Source: Microvirga splendida (GTDB taxonomy: Bacteria; Pseudomonadota; Alphaproteobacteria; Rhizobiales; Beijerinckiaceae). From it: a DNA stretch of 64,000 nt. Where the stretch lies: NCBI RefSeq assembly GCF_016427565.1, contig NZ_JAELXT010000001.1, forward strand, positions 310,001 through 374,000. The letters are read 5' to 3'. The position numbers and the translations under genes were made by a program. Within the stretch, counting starts at the first letter, position 1. Each line of letters opens with the position of its first letter. The notes below the pieces were generated by a model, which worked only from the letters and a program-made list of their open reading frames with translations, was not told where the DNA came from and searched no databases. Positions 27,816 through 38,040 of the stretch are shown piece after piece.

Positions 27816-28181
27816 TTACTCCGTGAACTCCTCGATGGCGTCCACCTTGTTCGGGTAGAAGGCGAGATGCTCCCTGATGGCGGCGACCGAGGGGAAGGGC
27901 TCCTCGTAGCTCCAGGCCGCGTTCTCGCGGACGAGCCCGCCTCCGTTGACGGTGAAATAGGAGGCCTGCCCCTTATAGGGGCAATGGGTGTGATGGTCGG
28001 TGGAATCCAGGAGATCCATGCGCACATCCTCGCGCGGGATGTACTGCACCGGCGGGTAGCTCGCCTCCTGCAGGGTCAGCGCCTGCGTGGTCTCCGCGAT
28101 GATGAAGCCGCCGAGCATGACCCGGATGCGGTTCGGGTTCTGCTTGATGGTGATCGGATGATCCGGGCCGGGCTCCTTCAT
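27816..28181 (-). CDS. DUF427 domain protein
   Basis: 121 aa from ATG 28181. The DUF427 signature is clear: PREDVRMDLLDSTDHHTHCPYKGQASYF and AAWSYEEPFPSVAAIREHLAFYPNKVD. Structures of the family show a small beta-tent fold; biochemical function is unknown. Alone between repeat copy A2 and a methyltransferase gene on the same strand, about 80 bp downstream of it. Confidence 0.9.
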   Translation of the reverse strand: MKEPGPDHPITIKQNPNRIRVMLGGFIIAETTQALTLQEASYPPVQYIPREDVRMDLLDSTDHHTHCPYKGQASYFTVNGGGLVRENAAWSYEEPFPSVAAIREHLAFYPNKVDAIEEFTE

Positions 28182-28262
28182 GGCGCTTCCTTCTCCAAGA
28201 CGTATCGTCTGGAGAATGAAGATAGGGCGGCCTGGTTGCACCCCAAGGCGCGAGCGGGCCGG

Positions 28263-29141
28263 CTAATCCTTGTCGGGCTTTGGCGCCCCCTCCTTCACGC
28301 CCAGAGCATCGGCCAGGCGCATCTTGGCGGAGCCGGGGCGCAGGGGCTTCTGCTGGCTCTCGTGCGGGGTCCAGCCGGAGAGCCAGACGATCTCGAAGGT
28401 CGCGGGGATCCGCCCGTCGGGCTCGCCGAAGCGTTCGGCATAGATCTCCGCCGCCCGCAACAGGGTGGCGCGCCGCAGCGGGGTCCGCCGGCGGTCGTTG
28501 AGCGCGTTGGTCAGCCCCATCTGGCGCAGGTCGCGCATGAGCGCGAAGGCGGTGGCATAACGCACGCGAACGATGTCGGAATCCGTCACCGGCAGGGCAA
28601 AGCCCGCCCGCTGGAGCAACCCACCGATGTCGCGCAGATCCGCGAAGGGTGCCACCCGGGGACTGACGCCGCCCTCGACCTCCGATTCCGCCTGCGTGAG
28701 GGACTGGCGCAATTCGGTGAGGGTGCTTCCGCCGAGCAGCGCTCCGACGAACAGGCCATCGGGCTTGAGGGCGCGCCGGATCTGGATGAGAGAGCCCGGC
28801 AGATCGTTCACGGAATGAAGCGACAGGAGCGATACGGCCAGATCGAAAGTCTCGCCCGAGAACGGCAGGCGCTCCTCGTCCCCGAGAACGCTCCCCGGCT
28901 CCGGCACCGGCGACAGGCGGATCACCGTCCCGGCGCGCCCGCTCCGGCGCAGGGCCTCCGCGGCGGCCGGCGTTGGCGTGCCCACGTCGAGCGCGAGCGG
29001 GAACTCCCGCAGCACGGTCGAGAGCCGCTCCTCCAGGTCTTCGGCGGCGCGGACCAACAGGAAGTCGGCATAGCCTTGGTGCAGCGCGCGGGCGAGGCGG
29101 CGGCGGACGAGGGGACGATCAAAAACGAGGGGCGTGCTCAT
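28263..29141 (-). CDS. SAM-dependent methyltransferase (BioC/NDUFAF5-like)
   Basis: 292 aa from ATG 29141. The N terminus LVFDRPLVRRRLARAL and the domain ALDVGTPTPAAAEALR ... FDLAVSLLSLHSVNDLPGSLIQIRRALKPDGLFVGALLGG match the group of alphaproteobacterial class I methyltransferases related to BioC and to the mitochondrial complex I factor NDUFAF5. Motif I is degenerate (DVGTPTPAA instead of DxGxGxG). Family membership is firm; role is inferred. It diverges from comF. Confidence 0.85.
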   Translation of the reverse strand: MSTPLVFDRPLVRRRLARALHQGYADFLLVRAAEDLEERLSTVLREFPLALDVGTPTPAAAEALRRSGRAGTVIRLSPVPEPGSVLGDEERLPFSGETFDLAVSLLSLHSVNDLPGSLIQIRRALKPDGLFVGALLGGSTLTELRQSLTQAESEVEGGVSPRVAPFADLRDIGGLLQRAGFALPVTDSDIVRVRYATAFALMRDLRQMGLTNALNDRRRTPLRRATLLRAAEIYAERFGEPDGRIPATFEIVWLSGWTPHESQQKPLRPGSAKMRLADALGVKEGAPKPDKD

Positions 29142-29240
29142 GAGGCGCTGGATATGGCGTGTTCGGGCGCAGGAACCAAGGCTTTTTTGATTCTCCGGCA
29201 GGGAGGTGGCAGGGCACAGTTCATCGGCTAAGCTTCGCTC

Positions 29241-30023
29241 ATGAGCGAGCCCCTCGATGCCGAGCCGATCCAACTCCGCGGCCGCCTTCGCCAGACGGCG
29301 CAGGGGGCCTGGCGCTCGGCCTTGGGCCTCCTCTACCCGCCCACCTGCATCGCCTGCCAGGCGGCCACCGGGGAGCCTCACACCCTCTGCGCCTCCTGCT
29401 GGTCGGGCGTGCGCTTCATCGAGCGCCCCTATTGCGAGCGGCTCGGCACTCCCTTTGCGGTCGATCTCGGCCAGCCGCTGCTCTCGCCGGCGGCCATCGC
29501 CGACCCGCCGGTGTTCCAGCGGGCCCGGGCCGTCGCCGAATATGACGGCACCGCGAGCCTCCTCGTGCACCGGCTGAAATACAACGACCGGCTGGAACTC
29601 GCCCGGGCCCTTGGCGGCATGATGGCGCGCGCCGGCGCGGAGCTTCTGGCGGACGCGGACGTGATCGTGCCCGTGCCGCTCCACCGCTGGCGGCTTTGGT
29701 GGCGGCGTTTCAACCAGGCCATGGCTCTCGCCAAGGTCGTCTCGACGGAGAGCGGCGTGCCCTGCGATCCGTTCCTGCTCGCCCGCGTCAGGCGCACCCG
29801 CCGGCAGGTGGGTCTCACCAAGGCGCAGCGGCAGGAGAACCTGCAAGGGGCCTTCCGCGTCCCCGCCGAAGTGAAGGCGCGGCTGAAGGGCAGGCGGGTG
29901 CTCCTCGTCGACGACGTGCTGACCACCGGCTCCACGGCCAATGCCGCCTCGCGGGCGCTCCTGCGCGGCGGCGCGGCCTCCGTCGACGTCCTGGCCTTCG
30001 CCCGGGTGGTGAAGGAGTTGTGA
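29241..30023 (+). CDS. comF: ComF-family phosphoribosyltransferase-like protein
   Basis: 260 aa. An N-terminal Cys cluster (CIAC, LCASC, YCERLG) resembles the zinc finger of ComF. The C-terminal domain is a PRTase fold with RRRFNQA, LARVRRTRRQVGL and the PRPP loop VLLVDDVLTTGSTAN. In naturally competent bacteria ComF helps DNA uptake; in alphaproteobacteria its role is unproven. Start ATG 29241. It begins the run comF-grxC-nit-DUF1178-phosphoesterase on the plus strand, with gaps of 16-53 bp. Confidence 0.9.
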   Translation: MSEPLDAEPIQLRGRLRQTAQGAWRSALGLLYPPTCIACQAATGEPHTLCASCWSGVRFIERPYCERLGTPFAVDLGQPLLSPAAIADPPVFQRARAVAEYDGTASLLVHRLKYNDRLELARALGGMMARAGAELLADADVIVPVPLHRWRLWWRRFNQAMALAKVVSTESGVPCDPFLLARVRRTRRQVGLTKAQRQENLQGAFRVPAEVKARLKGRRVLLVDDVLTTGSTANAASRALLRGGAASVDVLAFARVVKEL

Positions 30024-30074
30024 CGCAGGCGTAAAGCTTCCTATATCCTCCCGACCACAGGAGATTGTCCGACC

Positions 30075-30332
30075 ATGCCTGCCATCACGATCTACACGAA
30101 AAGCTGGTGCCCTTATTGCTCGGCCGCCAAGAAGCTTCTCAACGAGAAGGGCGTCGAGTTCACCGAAATCGACATCGAGAAGAAGCCCGAAGCCAGGGCG
30201 GAGATGATCCAGAAGGCCAAGGGCCGCTCCACCGTTCCGCAAATCTTTATCGGCGAAAAGCATGTCGGCGGCTGCGATGACCTGTATGATCTTGATGACA
30301 GGGGCCAGCTCGAGCCTTTATTGCAGGCCTGA
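30075..30332 (+). CDS. grxC: Glutaredoxin 3
   Basis: 85 aa with dithiol active site CPYC (C12, C15), the glutathione-binding TVPQIFIGEKHVGGCDDL and the usual GrxC length. It reduces protein disulfides and mixed disulfides using glutathione. It lies 51 bp after comF and 16 bp before a nitrilase-family gene. Confidence 0.95.
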   Translation: MPAITIYTKSWCPYCSAAKKLLNEKGVEFTEIDIEKKPEARAEMIQKAKGRSTVPQIFIGEKHVGGCDDLYDLDDRGQLEPLLQA

Positions 30333-30348
30333 CGGAGACTGAAATTCC

Positions 30349-31212
30349 ATGAACCCGACCCGCTTCACCGCCGCCTGCATCCAGATGCGCTCCGGGCGCG
30401 ATGTCCTCAAGAACCGCGACGACGCGGTGGCCCTGGTGCGCCAGGCTGCCGACCAGGGCGCCCATTTCGCTCAGACACCGGAGATGACCTCGCTCGTCTG
30501 CCGCGACCGGGCGGAGCTGTTCTCCAAGGTCGGGCCGGAGGCGCAGGATCCGGTGCTGGCGGCTCTGCGCCAAGTCGCTCGGGAGCGGGGCATCGTGGTG
30601 CAGATCGGCTCCATCGCCGTCAAGGAGGGTGACAAGGTCGCCAACCGGGCCTTCCTGATCGACCGGGATGGCGAGATCATCACATCCTACGACAAGATCC
30701 ACCTCTACGACGTAGACCTGCCGAACGGCGAGAGCTGGCGCGAATCGGCCACCTATACCGGCGGCGCCTCGGCCGTTGCCGCCGAGACGCCCTGGGGCTA
30801 TCTCGGCATGACGATCTGCTACGACGTGCGCTTCGCCGCCCTCTATAAGGCGCTCGCCGACAACGGCGCCTCCTTCCTGTCGGCCCCGGCCGCCTTCACC
30901 AAACAGACCGGCGAGGCGCACTGGCACGTGCTGCACCGGGCCCGGGCCATCGAGACCGGCTCTTTCATGATCTCGGCCGCGCAAGCGGGCCTGCACGAGG
31001 ACGGGCGCGAAACCTATGGCCATTCGCTGATCGTCGATCCCTGGGGCCGCATTCTGGCCGAAGGCGGCACGGAGCCCGGCGTGTTCCTGGCTGAGATCGA
31101 CACGGCCCTCGTGACGGAGGTGCGCGGCCGCATCCCGACCCTCAAGAACGCCCGCCCCTTCAAGGTCGAGGTGGTTCCCACCATCGAGACGGATCGGGCG
31201 GCCACCGCCTGA
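30349..31212 (+). CDS. Carbon-nitrogen hydrolase (NIT1-like, candidate deaminated-glutathione amidase)
   Basis: 287 aa. The Glu-Lys-Cys triad is visible: Glu in FAQTPEMTS, Lys in SYDKIHLYDVDLP, Cys in GMTICYDVRFAAL. The AHWHVLHRARAIETGSFMISAAQAG block is typical of the Nit1/Nit2 branch. NIT1-type enzymes repair deaminated glutathione. Its position 16 bp after glutaredoxin supports a glutathione-linked job, which is an inference. Omega-amidase (Nit2) activity remains possible. Confidence 0.9.
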   Translation: MNPTRFTAACIQMRSGRDVLKNRDDAVALVRQAADQGAHFAQTPEMTSLVCRDRAELFSKVGPEAQDPVLAALRQVARERGIVVQIGSIAVKEGDKVANRAFLIDRDGEIITSYDKIHLYDVDLPNGESWRESATYTGGASAVAAETPWGYLGMTICYDVRFAALYKALADNGASFLSAPAAFTKQTGEAHWHVLHRARAIETGSFMISAAQAGLHEDGRETYGHSLIVDPWGRILAEGGTEPGVFLAEIDTALVTEVRGRIPTLKNARPFKVEVVPTIETDRAATA

Positions 31213-31256
31213 TCCCCTTCCTTTTCGAAGCCTGAATTCTTACGTCTCACACGGAC

Positions 31257-31703
31257 ATGATCAAATACGCCCTGGCCTGTGAGCAGGCCCATGAGTTCGA
31301 GAGCTGGTTTCCCTCAAGCGACGCGTTCGAAACGCAGCGCAAGCGCGGCTTCGTGACCTGCCCGTTCTGCAACTCCGCCAAGGTCGAGAAGCAGATCATG
31401 GCGCCCTCGGTTTCACGCACGGACAAAGCCCCCAAGGCGCCCGGCCCCGAAACGCAGCCCATGGCGGTACTCTCCGACAAGGAGCGGGAGATCCGCGCTG
31501 CCCTGCGGGCTCTGCGCGAGCACGTAATGAAGAATGCCGAGAACGTGGGCAAGGACTTCGTCGAGGAAGCCCGCAAGATGCATTTCGGCGAGACGGAGGA
31601 GCGGTCGATCTACGGCGAGGCGGATCTCGCCGAAGCCAAGGCATTGCTGGAGGAAGGCATCGACGTGCTGCCCCTGCCGGTCGTGCCCGACGACCGGAAC
31701 TAG
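31257..31703 (+). CDS. DUF1178 protein
   Basis: 148 aa. Starts MIKYALACEQAHEFESWF and has a CPFC pair (FVTCPFCNSAKVEKQIMAP), suggesting a small metal-binding ribbon with the Cys near residue 8. A charged helical C terminus follows (LRALREHVMKNAENVGKDFVEEARKMHFGE). This DUF1178 pattern is common in alphaproteobacteria, usually beside grxC and nit as here. Function unknown. Confidence 0.9.
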   Translation: MIKYALACEQAHEFESWFPSSDAFETQRKRGFVTCPFCNSAKVEKQIMAPSVSRTDKAPKAPGPETQPMAVLSDKEREIRAALRALREHVMKNAENVGKDFVEEARKMHFGETEERSIYGEADLAEAKALLEEGIDVLPLPVVPDDRN

Positions 31704-31756
31704 CCGTCACGCTTGGGGATTACGCCTCCTCTGAACGGATTTACGCGAGGCGTTCC

Positions 31757-32278
31757 TTGGCGGTCTTCTTCACCAGCGACACCCATTTCGGCGACCCCCG
31801 GGTGCTGCGCATCGACAAGCGTCCGTTCAAGACGATCCCAGACCATGACGAGGCGCTCATCGCCAACTGGAACGCGGTTGTCTCGCCCGACGACGAGGTC
31901 TGGCATCTGGGCGACTTCGCCCTTCATGTGCGCCCGGAGCGGATCGACGAGCTGCTCTCCCTTCTCAACGGCCGCAAGCACCTGATCACCGGCAACAACG
32001 ACGGCGCGGCGACCCTTGCCGCCAAGGGCTGGGAGAGCGTGCAGGCCTATGCCGAGCTGATGCTCGACGGGCAGGCGGTCGTCATGTGCCATTACGCCTT
32101 CCGCACCTGGAAGAACATGGGCCGCGGCTGGATCGACCTGCATGGCCACTCCCACGGCAAGCTGAAACCCCAGACCCTGCAATACGATGTGGGCGTGGAT
32201 GCCTGGGATTACCGGCCCGTCACGCTCGAGACGGTTCTCGGCACCCGACGCCGGCGCATGGCAGTCGGGGTGGTCTGA
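31757..32278 (+). CDS. Calcineurin-like metallophosphoesterase
   Basis: 173 aa from TTG 31757. Metal-binding motifs are in order: TSDTHFGD (D, H), VWHLGDFAL (GD), GNNDG (GNxD/E), CHYAF (H) and LHGHSHG (GHxH). It is a short single-domain member of the family acting on phosphodiesters or nucleotides; substrate unknown. The TTG start is chosen because the first motif follows within six residues and no ATG or GTG fits. 53 bp after DUF1178. Confidence 0.85.
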   Translation: MAVFFTSDTHFGDPRVLRIDKRPFKTIPDHDEALIANWNAVVSPDDEVWHLGDFALHVRPERIDELLSLLNGRKHLITGNNDGAATLAAKGWESVQAYAELMLDGQAVVMCHYAFRTWKNMGRGWIDLHGHSHGKLKPQTLQYDVGVDAWDYRPVTLETVLGTRRRRMAVGVV

Positions 32279-32380
32279 TTCAGCAGAGTTGCTCCTGGTT
32301 TCGTGATGGGAGAGATGTGCCTGTGGCTTTTTCTTAGGATTCTTTGCTTTATGACCGGCTCCGATCAGAAGGAGTCATCG

Positions 32381-33601
32381 ATGGATCTGCCGAAAAGCGA
32401 CTTGAGGCCCACGCGACGCATCTCGCTGATGCGCAAGTTCTTCGACAGCGAAGCCTCCGGCGGCATTATTCTCATGGGCGTGACGGTGATCGCCCTGGCG
32501 ATCGCCAACTCGCCCCTGGCCGACGCTTATTTCGGCCTGCTCAAGACCTACGTCTTCGGGCTCAGCGTCCTGCACTGGATCAACGACGCGCTCATGGCGG
32601 TGTTCTTCCTGCTGGTCGGCCTCGAGATCAAGCGTGAGATGCTCGACGGGCAGCTCTCCACCTGGCCGCGGCGCATGCTGCCCGGCATCGCGGCCTTCGG
32701 CGGCATGGTCGTGCCGGCGCTCGTCTATCTCGCCATCACGTGGAACGAGCCGCATCTGCGCCAGGGCTGGGCGATCCCAGCCGCCACCGACATTGCCTTC
32801 GCGCTCGGCGTTCTGGCGATCCTTGGCACCAGGGTGCCGACCTCCCTCAAGATCTTCCTGACGGCGCTGGCGATCCTCGACGATCTCGGCGCGATCATCA
32901 TCATCGCCCTGTTCTACACGAGCGATCTGTCGCTGATGATGCTGGGCGCGGCGGTCCTGTGCCTTGTGGTGCTGGTAGCCTTCAACCGCTTCGGGATCGC
33001 GTCGCTCCTGCCTTATCTGGCAGTCGGTGCCATTCTCTGGTTCTTCGTTTTGAAATCGGGCATCCACGCCACCCTGGCGGGCGTCGCCCTCGCGCTCACA
33101 ATTCCGCTTCAAGACAAGCCGAAGGAGACACGCGCGGAGGATTCGCCCCTGCACCGGCTGGAGCATGCCCTGCACAAGCCCGTGGCGTACGCCATCATCC
33201 CGATCTTCGGCCTCGCCAATGCGGGCGTGTCCCTGTCGGGCCTCTCCCTGGATGCGCTCCTGAGCCCCCTCCCCCTCGGCATCGCCATGGGGCTCTTCAT
33301 CGGCAAGCAGCTCGGCGTCTATGCCTTCTCGGAGCTCGCGATCAGGCTCAACCTCGCCGATGTCCCGGCGGGCGCGACACGGGTCCAGTGCTATGGCGTC
33401 GCGCTGTTGTGCGGCATCGGCTTCACCATGAGCCTGTTCATCGGCGCGCTCGCCTTCCCGGATCAGCCGGAACTGGGGGACGCCACCAAGATCGGCGTGC
33501 TCATGGGCTCGGTCCTGTCGGCGGTCGCAGGGTATGTGCTGCTCAGCATCGCCCCGCGGGAGATGCCGCTCAGGCCTTCGAGGCCAGCAGCATATAATTG
33601 A
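32381..33601 (+). CDS. nhaA: Na+/H+ antiporter NhaA
   Basis: 406 aa inner-membrane antiporter of about twelve helices that expels Na+ in exchange for H+ at alkaline pH. The start at ATG 32381 is fixed by an AAGGAG SD seven bases upstream, although the frame opens earlier. The active-site pair is in [10 protein letters not shown]; other hallmarks are [27 protein letters not shown] and [15 protein letters not shown]. The last 32 bases overlap the convergent ubiG. Confidence 0.95.
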   Translation: MDLPKSDLRPTRRISLMRKFFDSEASGGIILMGVTVIALAIANSPLADAYFGLLKTYVFGLSVLHWINDALMAVFFLLVGLEIKREMLDGQLSTWPRRMLPGIAAFGGMVVPALVYLAITWNEPHLRQGWAIPAATDIAFALGVLAILGTRVPTSLKIFLTALAILDDLGAIIIIALFYTSDLSLMMLGAAVLCLVVLVAFNRFGIASLLPYLAVGAILWFFVLKSGIHATLAGVALALTIPLQDKPKETRAEDSPLHRLEHALHKPVAYAIIPIFGLANAGVSLSGLSLDALLSPLPLGIAMGLFIGKQLGVYAFSELAIRLNLADVPAGATRVQCYGVALLCGIGFTMSLFIGALAFPDQPELGDATKIGVLMGSVLSAVAGYVLLSIAPREMPLRPSRPAAYN

Positions 33602-34313
33602 CAGCCGTATCGCGGGACAGCGACCAGCTGTCCCGCAACGGGTTGTAGGTCACGCCTGCGAGATCATGGACGGCAAACCCTGCCGTTCGGATCGAGTCGG
33701 TCAACTCGTCCGGGGTGACGAACTTGTCCCACTCGTGGGTGCCCTTGGGCAGCCAGCCCAGGATGTACTCGGCTCCCACGATGGCGGACGCGAAGGAGCG
33801 CAGGGTCCGGTTGATGGTCGCCATGGCGAGGCAGCCGCCGGGGCGCACCGCCTGGGCGCAGGCCGTCACGAAGGCCTGCCGGTCCGCCACGTGCTCCACC
33901 ACCTCCATGGCGAGCACCATGTCGAAGGTCTCGGCCTTGGCGACGACGGACTCCACGGTCTCGTTGCGATACTCGACCGGCACCCCCGCGCGCTCCGCAT
34001 GGAGCCGGGCGACGGAGATGTTGGTCGGGGCGGGGTCGAGCCCCGTCACCCGGGCGCCCAGGCGCGCGAGCGGCTCAGACAGCACGCCCCCGCCGCAGCC
34101 GACGTCCAGGATGGTGATGCCCTCCAGCGAGCGGGCGGAGCGCGGGTCGCGCCCGAAGCGGCGGCAGGCCTCGTCGCGGATATAGCTCAGGCGCACCGGA
34201 TTGAACTTGTGCAGGACCTTCATGGGGCCTTTTGGGTCCCACCAGGTCTCGGCGATCTTCTCGAAACGGGCGACCTCGGCGGGGTCGATGGTGGTGGATG
34301 CGCCGTGGGTCAT
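33570..34313 (-). CDS. ubiG: Ubiquinone biosynthesis O-methyltransferase
   Basis: 247 aa from ATG 34313. UbiG carries out both O-methylations in ubiquinone synthesis. [18 protein letters not shown] is motif I; the family-specific [21 protein letters not shown] near the N terminus and [39 protein letters not shown] near the C terminus are unmistakable. It diverges from lysC and overlaps nhaA by 32 bp. Confidence 0.95.
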   Translation of the reverse strand: MTHGASTTIDPAEVARFEKIAETWWDPKGPMKVLHKFNPVRLSYIRDEACRRFGRDPRSARSLEGITILDVGCGGGVLSEPLARLGARVTGLDPAPTNISVARLHAERAGVPVEYRNETVESVVAKAETFDMVLAMEVVEHVADRQAFVTACAQAVRPGGCLAMATINRTLRSFASAIVGAEYILGWLPKGTHEWDKFVTPDELTDSIRTAGFAVHDLAGVTYNPLRDSWSLSRDTAVNYMLLASKA

Positions 34314-34445
34314 AGAAGCCTGATTCCTTAGACGAAGAAATGATTCCCGCGCGTTGACAGGGCGCGGCCCTACCGTCATGTATACGCGCCTTTCGCGGCT
34401 CGAAGGGCAAAATTTTCCCTGAACCCTTAACGGCCCTCTTCGACC

Positions 34446-35684
34446 ATGCCCCGTCTCGTGATGAAGTTCGGCGGAACATCCGTCGCCACCGTAGAGCGCA
34501 TCCGCAACGTGGCCCGGCATGTGAAACGCGAGGTCGAGGCCGGCTATGACGTGGCCGTGGTGGTCTCCGCCATGGCGGGCAAGACCAACGAACTCGTCGG
34601 CTGGGTCAAGGATGCGTCAGCCCTCTACGATTCCAAGGAATACGACGTGGTCGTCGCTTCCGGCGAGCAGGTGACCTCCGGTCTCCTCGCCCTCGCCTTG
34701 CAGGAAATGGGCCTCAAGGCCCGGTCCTGGCAGGGCTGGCAGATCCCGATCATGACCTCCGAGGCCCATGGCTCGGCCCGCATCGCGGCCATCGATGGCA
34801 CCGGCATCGTCAAGGGCTTCACGGACGATAGGCAAGTCGCCGTCGTGTCCGGCTTCCAGGGCGTCCATCAGCCCTCGGGCCGCATCACCACCCTCGGCCG
34901 CGGCGGCTCGGACACCAGCGCCGTGGCGCTGGCCGCCGCCATTCAGGCCGAGCGCTGCGACATCTATACGGATGTCGACGGCGTCTACACCACCGACCCG
35001 CGCATCGTGCCCAAGGCCCGGCGCCTGGACAAGGTTTCTTACGAGGAAATGCTGGAAATGGCCTCGCTGGGGGCCAAGGTGCTCCAGGTGCGCTCGGTGG
35101 AGCTCGCCATGATGCACCGCGTTCCGACCTATGTGCGCTCCAGCTTCGACGACCCTGCCGATCCCAAGCTCGGCACCCTCATCTGCGACGAGGAAGACAT
35201 CATGGAACAGCAGATTGTCACGGGCATCGCCTATTCGCGCGACGAAGCCCAGATCACGCTGCGGGACATCGCCGACAAGCCGGGCATCGCCGCTTCGATC
35301 TTCGTGCCCCTGGCCGAGGCCAACATCAACGTGGACATGATCATTCAGGTCGTGTCCGACAACGCGGCCACCACGGACCTGACCTTCACAGTGCCGACCG
35401 CCGATTACGAGCGGGCTTGCGCGATCCTGAACGCCCGCAGGGACGAGATCCGCTTCCAGGACCTCCAGGGTGCCACCGACGTGGTGAAGGTCTCGGCCAT
35501 CGGCGTGGGCATGCGCAGCCATGCGGGCGTGGCGGCCCGGGCTTTCAAGGCCTTGGCCGACAAGGGCATCAACATCCGGGCGATCACCACGTCCGAGATC
35601 AAATTCTCGGTCCTGATCGAATCCGCCTATACGGAACTTGCGGTTCGCACGCTCCACTCGCTATACGGCCTTGATCAAGCCTGA
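34446..35684 (+). CDS. lysC: Aspartate kinase
   Basis: 412 aa. It phosphorylates aspartate to start lysine, threonine and methionine synthesis. The N-terminal kinase has MKFGGTSV and TLGRGGSDTSAVALAAA; IYTDVDGVYTTDPR is conserved. The C-terminal part contains two ACT domains (about 265-410), which in this class bind lysine/threonine for feedback control. Monofunctional, like the usual alphaproteobacterial enzyme. ptsP follows 88 bp downstream. Confidence 0.97.
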   Translation: MPRLVMKFGGTSVATVERIRNVARHVKREVEAGYDVAVVVSAMAGKTNELVGWVKDASALYDSKEYDVVVASGEQVTSGLLALALQEMGLKARSWQGWQIPIMTSEAHGSARIAAIDGTGIVKGFTDDRQVAVVSGFQGVHQPSGRITTLGRGGSDTSAVALAAAIQAERCDIYTDVDGVYTTDPRIVPKARRLDKVSYEEMLEMASLGAKVLQVRSVELAMMHRVPTYVRSSFDDPADPKLGTLICDEEDIMEQQIVTGIAYSRDEAQITLRDIADKPGIAASIFVPLAEANINVDMIIQVVSDNAATTDLTFTVPTADYERACAILNARRDEIRFQDLQGATDVVKVSAIGVGMRSHAGVAARAFKALADKGINIRAITTSEIKFSVLIESAYTELAVRTLHSLYGLDQA

Positions 35685-35772
35685 TTGACGAGGGATCAGT
35701 CGGGCTGCGACAGTGACCATGCCGCCGCCGGCCCGCCCTGCCGGCCCTTGAAGGACGGGAACAGATAAGCTC

Positions 35773-38040
35773 ATGCCAAGCGCTCCCGGCGGTCCGCGCC
35801 TCCTGCTGCGCCGCCTCCGCGAGATCATGGCGGAGCCGGTCGGGGCGCAGGACCGTCTCGACAAGATCGTCACCCAGATCGCCGCGAACATGGTGGCGGA
35901 GGTGTGCTCCGTCTATGTCATGCGCGGCGACGGCGTGCTCGAGCTCTTCGCCACCGAAGGCCTGAACCGGGAGGCCGTCCACCTCACCGTCATGCGCTCG
36001 GGCGAGGGCCTCGTGGGCCTGATCGCCTCGACCGCCGAGCCGCTCGCCCTGTCAGACGCCCAGAGCCACCCGTCCTTCTCCTATAAGCCGGAGACGGGTG
36101 AAGAGGTCTACCACGCCTTCCTGGGCGTGCCCCTGCTGCGCGCGGGCAACACGCTGGGCGTCCTCGTCGTCCAGAACCGCACCTACCGGGTCTACACCGA
36201 GGAGGAGGTCGAAGCCCTCCAGACCACCGCCATGGTGGTGGCCGAGATGCTCGCCACGGGCGAGCTGCAGGCCCTGGCCCCGGTGGAAACCGGCATTGCG
36301 CTCCGCCGCCCGGTCTACCAGAAGGGCGTCGCACTCGCCGAAGGCGTGGGCCTCGGCCATGTGGTGCTCCACGAGCCCCGGGTGGTGGTCAAGAACCTCA
36401 TCGCCGAGAATATCGAGGCCGAGCTGAAGCGGCTCGATGCGGCCATCGGCGAGGTGCGCCTGTCCATCGACGAGCTCATCGAGCGCGGGGACGTCGCCCA
36501 TCACGGCGAGCACCGGGAGGTTCTGGAGACCTTCCGCATGTTCGCCCATGACCAGGGCTGGCTCCGGCGCATGCGCGAGGCGGTGACCTCCGGCTTGACG
36601 GCGGAAGCCGCCGTCGAGCGGGTGCAGTCCGACAACCGCGCCCGCATGCTGCGCCAGACGGATCCCTACCTGCGCGAGCGCCTGCACGACCTCGACGATC
36701 TCGCCAACCGCCTGCTCCACCGGCTGGTCGGGCGGGATTTCGTGATGGAGCGCGAGAACCTTCCCGAGAACGCCATCATCGTGGCCCGCTCCATGGGCCC
36801 GGCGGCCCTCCTCGACTACGACCGCTCGCGCCTGCGCGGCCTCGTGCTCGAAGAGGGCGGGCCGACGAGCCACATCGCCATCGTGGCCCGGGCGCTCGGC
36901 ATCCCGGCGGTCGGCGAGGTGTCGAACGCGACCTCGCTGACGGAACCGGGCGATGCCATCATCGTCGACGGCGCCGCGGGCGAGGTGCAGATCCGCCCCA
37001 ATCCGGACGTGGAGGCGGCGTACGCCGAGAAGGCGCGGCTGCGCGCCCGCCGGCAGGAGCAGTATCTCAAGCTGCGGGACGTGCCCTCCGTGAGCAAGGA
37101 CGGGGTCGAGGTCACCCTGCAGATCAATGCCGGCCTCGTGGTCGACCTGCCGCATCTGGCCGAAACCGGGGCCGCGGGCGTCGGCCTGTTCCGCACGGAG
37201 CTGCAGTTCATGATCGCCGCGCGGATGCCCTCGGCTTCCGAGCAGCAGGCGCTCTACAGCACCGTCTTCGCGGAAGCCGGCGACCGGCCGGTCACCTTCC
37301 GCACCCTCGACATCGGCGGCGACAAGATCCTGCCCTACATGCAGTCCGTCGAGGAGGAGAACCCGGCCCTCGGCTGGCGCGCCATCCGCATCGGCCTCGA
37401 CCGTCCGGGCCTGCTGCGCGCCCAGATCCGCGCCCTCCTCAAGGCGGCGGCCGGACGGCCCCTGAAGATCATGTTCCCCATGGTGGCGACCTGCGACGAG
37501 TTCGAGCGCGCCAAGCTGCTCGTGGAGCGGGAAAAGGCTCACCTCGCCAACCACGGCCATCCCCTGCCCTCGGACCTGAAGCTCGGCGTCATGCTGGAGG
37601 TTCCCTCCCTCCTATTCCAGCTCAGGGAAATCTGCGAGAGCGCCGATTTCGTCTCGCTGGGCACCAACGACCTGATGCAGTTCCTCTTCGCCATCGACCG
37701 GGAGAACCGGCGCGTGGCGGACCGCTTCGACCCCTTGAGCGCGCCCATGCTGCGGGCCCTGAACATGGTGGCCGAGCAGGCCGAGGCCGCGGGGTGCGTG
37801 GCGACGGTCTGCGGCGAGATCGGCGGACGCCCCCTCGAGGCCATGGCCCTGATCGGCCTCGGCTTCCGGTCGCTCTCCATGTCCCCGGCAGCCATCGGCC
37901 CGGTGAAGGCCATGCTGCTCGAGATGAACGTCGCCGAGGTCAGCGCCCTGATCCGCGATGAACTGAAGAATGCCGGGGGCGGCCAGACGCTGCGCCCGAA
38001 GCTTGCCCATTTTGCGGAAACCCATGGTATTCCGGTCTGA
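35773..38040 (+). CDS. ptsP: Phosphoenolpyruvate-protein phosphotransferase of the nitrogen PTS (EI-Ntr)
   Basis: 755 aa. The first enzyme of PTS-Ntr, it passes phosphate from PEP to NPr. An N-terminal GAF domain (about 20-160, which senses glutamine and 2-oxoglutarate in homologues) is followed by the PEP-utiliser N domain, the phospho-His domain with H367 in [15 protein letters not shown], and the TIM barrel with [23 protein letters not shown] and [10 protein letters not shown]. The stop overlaps the prfA start by one base (TGATG), so the two are translationally coupled. Confidence 0.96.
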   Translation: MPSAPGGPRLLLRRLREIMAEPVGAQDRLDKIVTQIAANMVAEVCSVYVMRGDGVLELFATEGLNREAVHLTVMRSGEGLVGLIASTAEPLALSDAQSHPSFSYKPETGEEVYHAFLGVPLLRAGNTLGVLVVQNRTYRVYTEEEVEALQTTAMVVAEMLATGELQALAPVETGIALRRPVYQKGVALAEGVGLGHVVLHEPRVVVKNLIAENIEAELKRLDAAIGEVRLSIDELIERGDVAHHGEHREVLETFRMFAHDQGWLRRMREAVTSGLTAEAAVERVQSDNRARMLRQTDPYLRERLHDLDDLANRLLHRLVGRDFVMERENLPENAIIVARSMGPAALLDYDRSRLRGLVLEEGGPTSHIAIVARALGIPAVGEVSNATSLTEPGDAIIVDGAAGEVQIRPNPDVEAAYAEKARLRARRQEQYLKLRDVPSVSKDGVEVTLQINAGLVVDLPHLAETGAAGVGLFRTELQFMIAARMPSASEQQALYSTVFAEAGDRPVTFRTLDIGGDKILPYMQSVEEENPALGWRAIRIGLDRPGLLRAQIRALLKAAAGRPLKIMFPMVATCDEFERAKLLVEREKAHLANHGHPLPSDLKLGVMLEVPSLLFQLREICESADFVSLGTNDLMQFLFAIDRENRRVADRFDPLSAPMLRALNMVAEQAEAAGCVATVCGEIGGRPLEAMALIGLGFRSLSMSPAAIGPVKAMLLEMNVAEVSALIRDELKNAGGGQTLRPKLAHFAETHGIPV

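Noticed and set aside
34354-34382. TTGACA as a lysC promoter -35 box.
   Set aside because: The base composition at a 16-18 bp distance does not give a good -10 box, and TATACG is 21 bp away.
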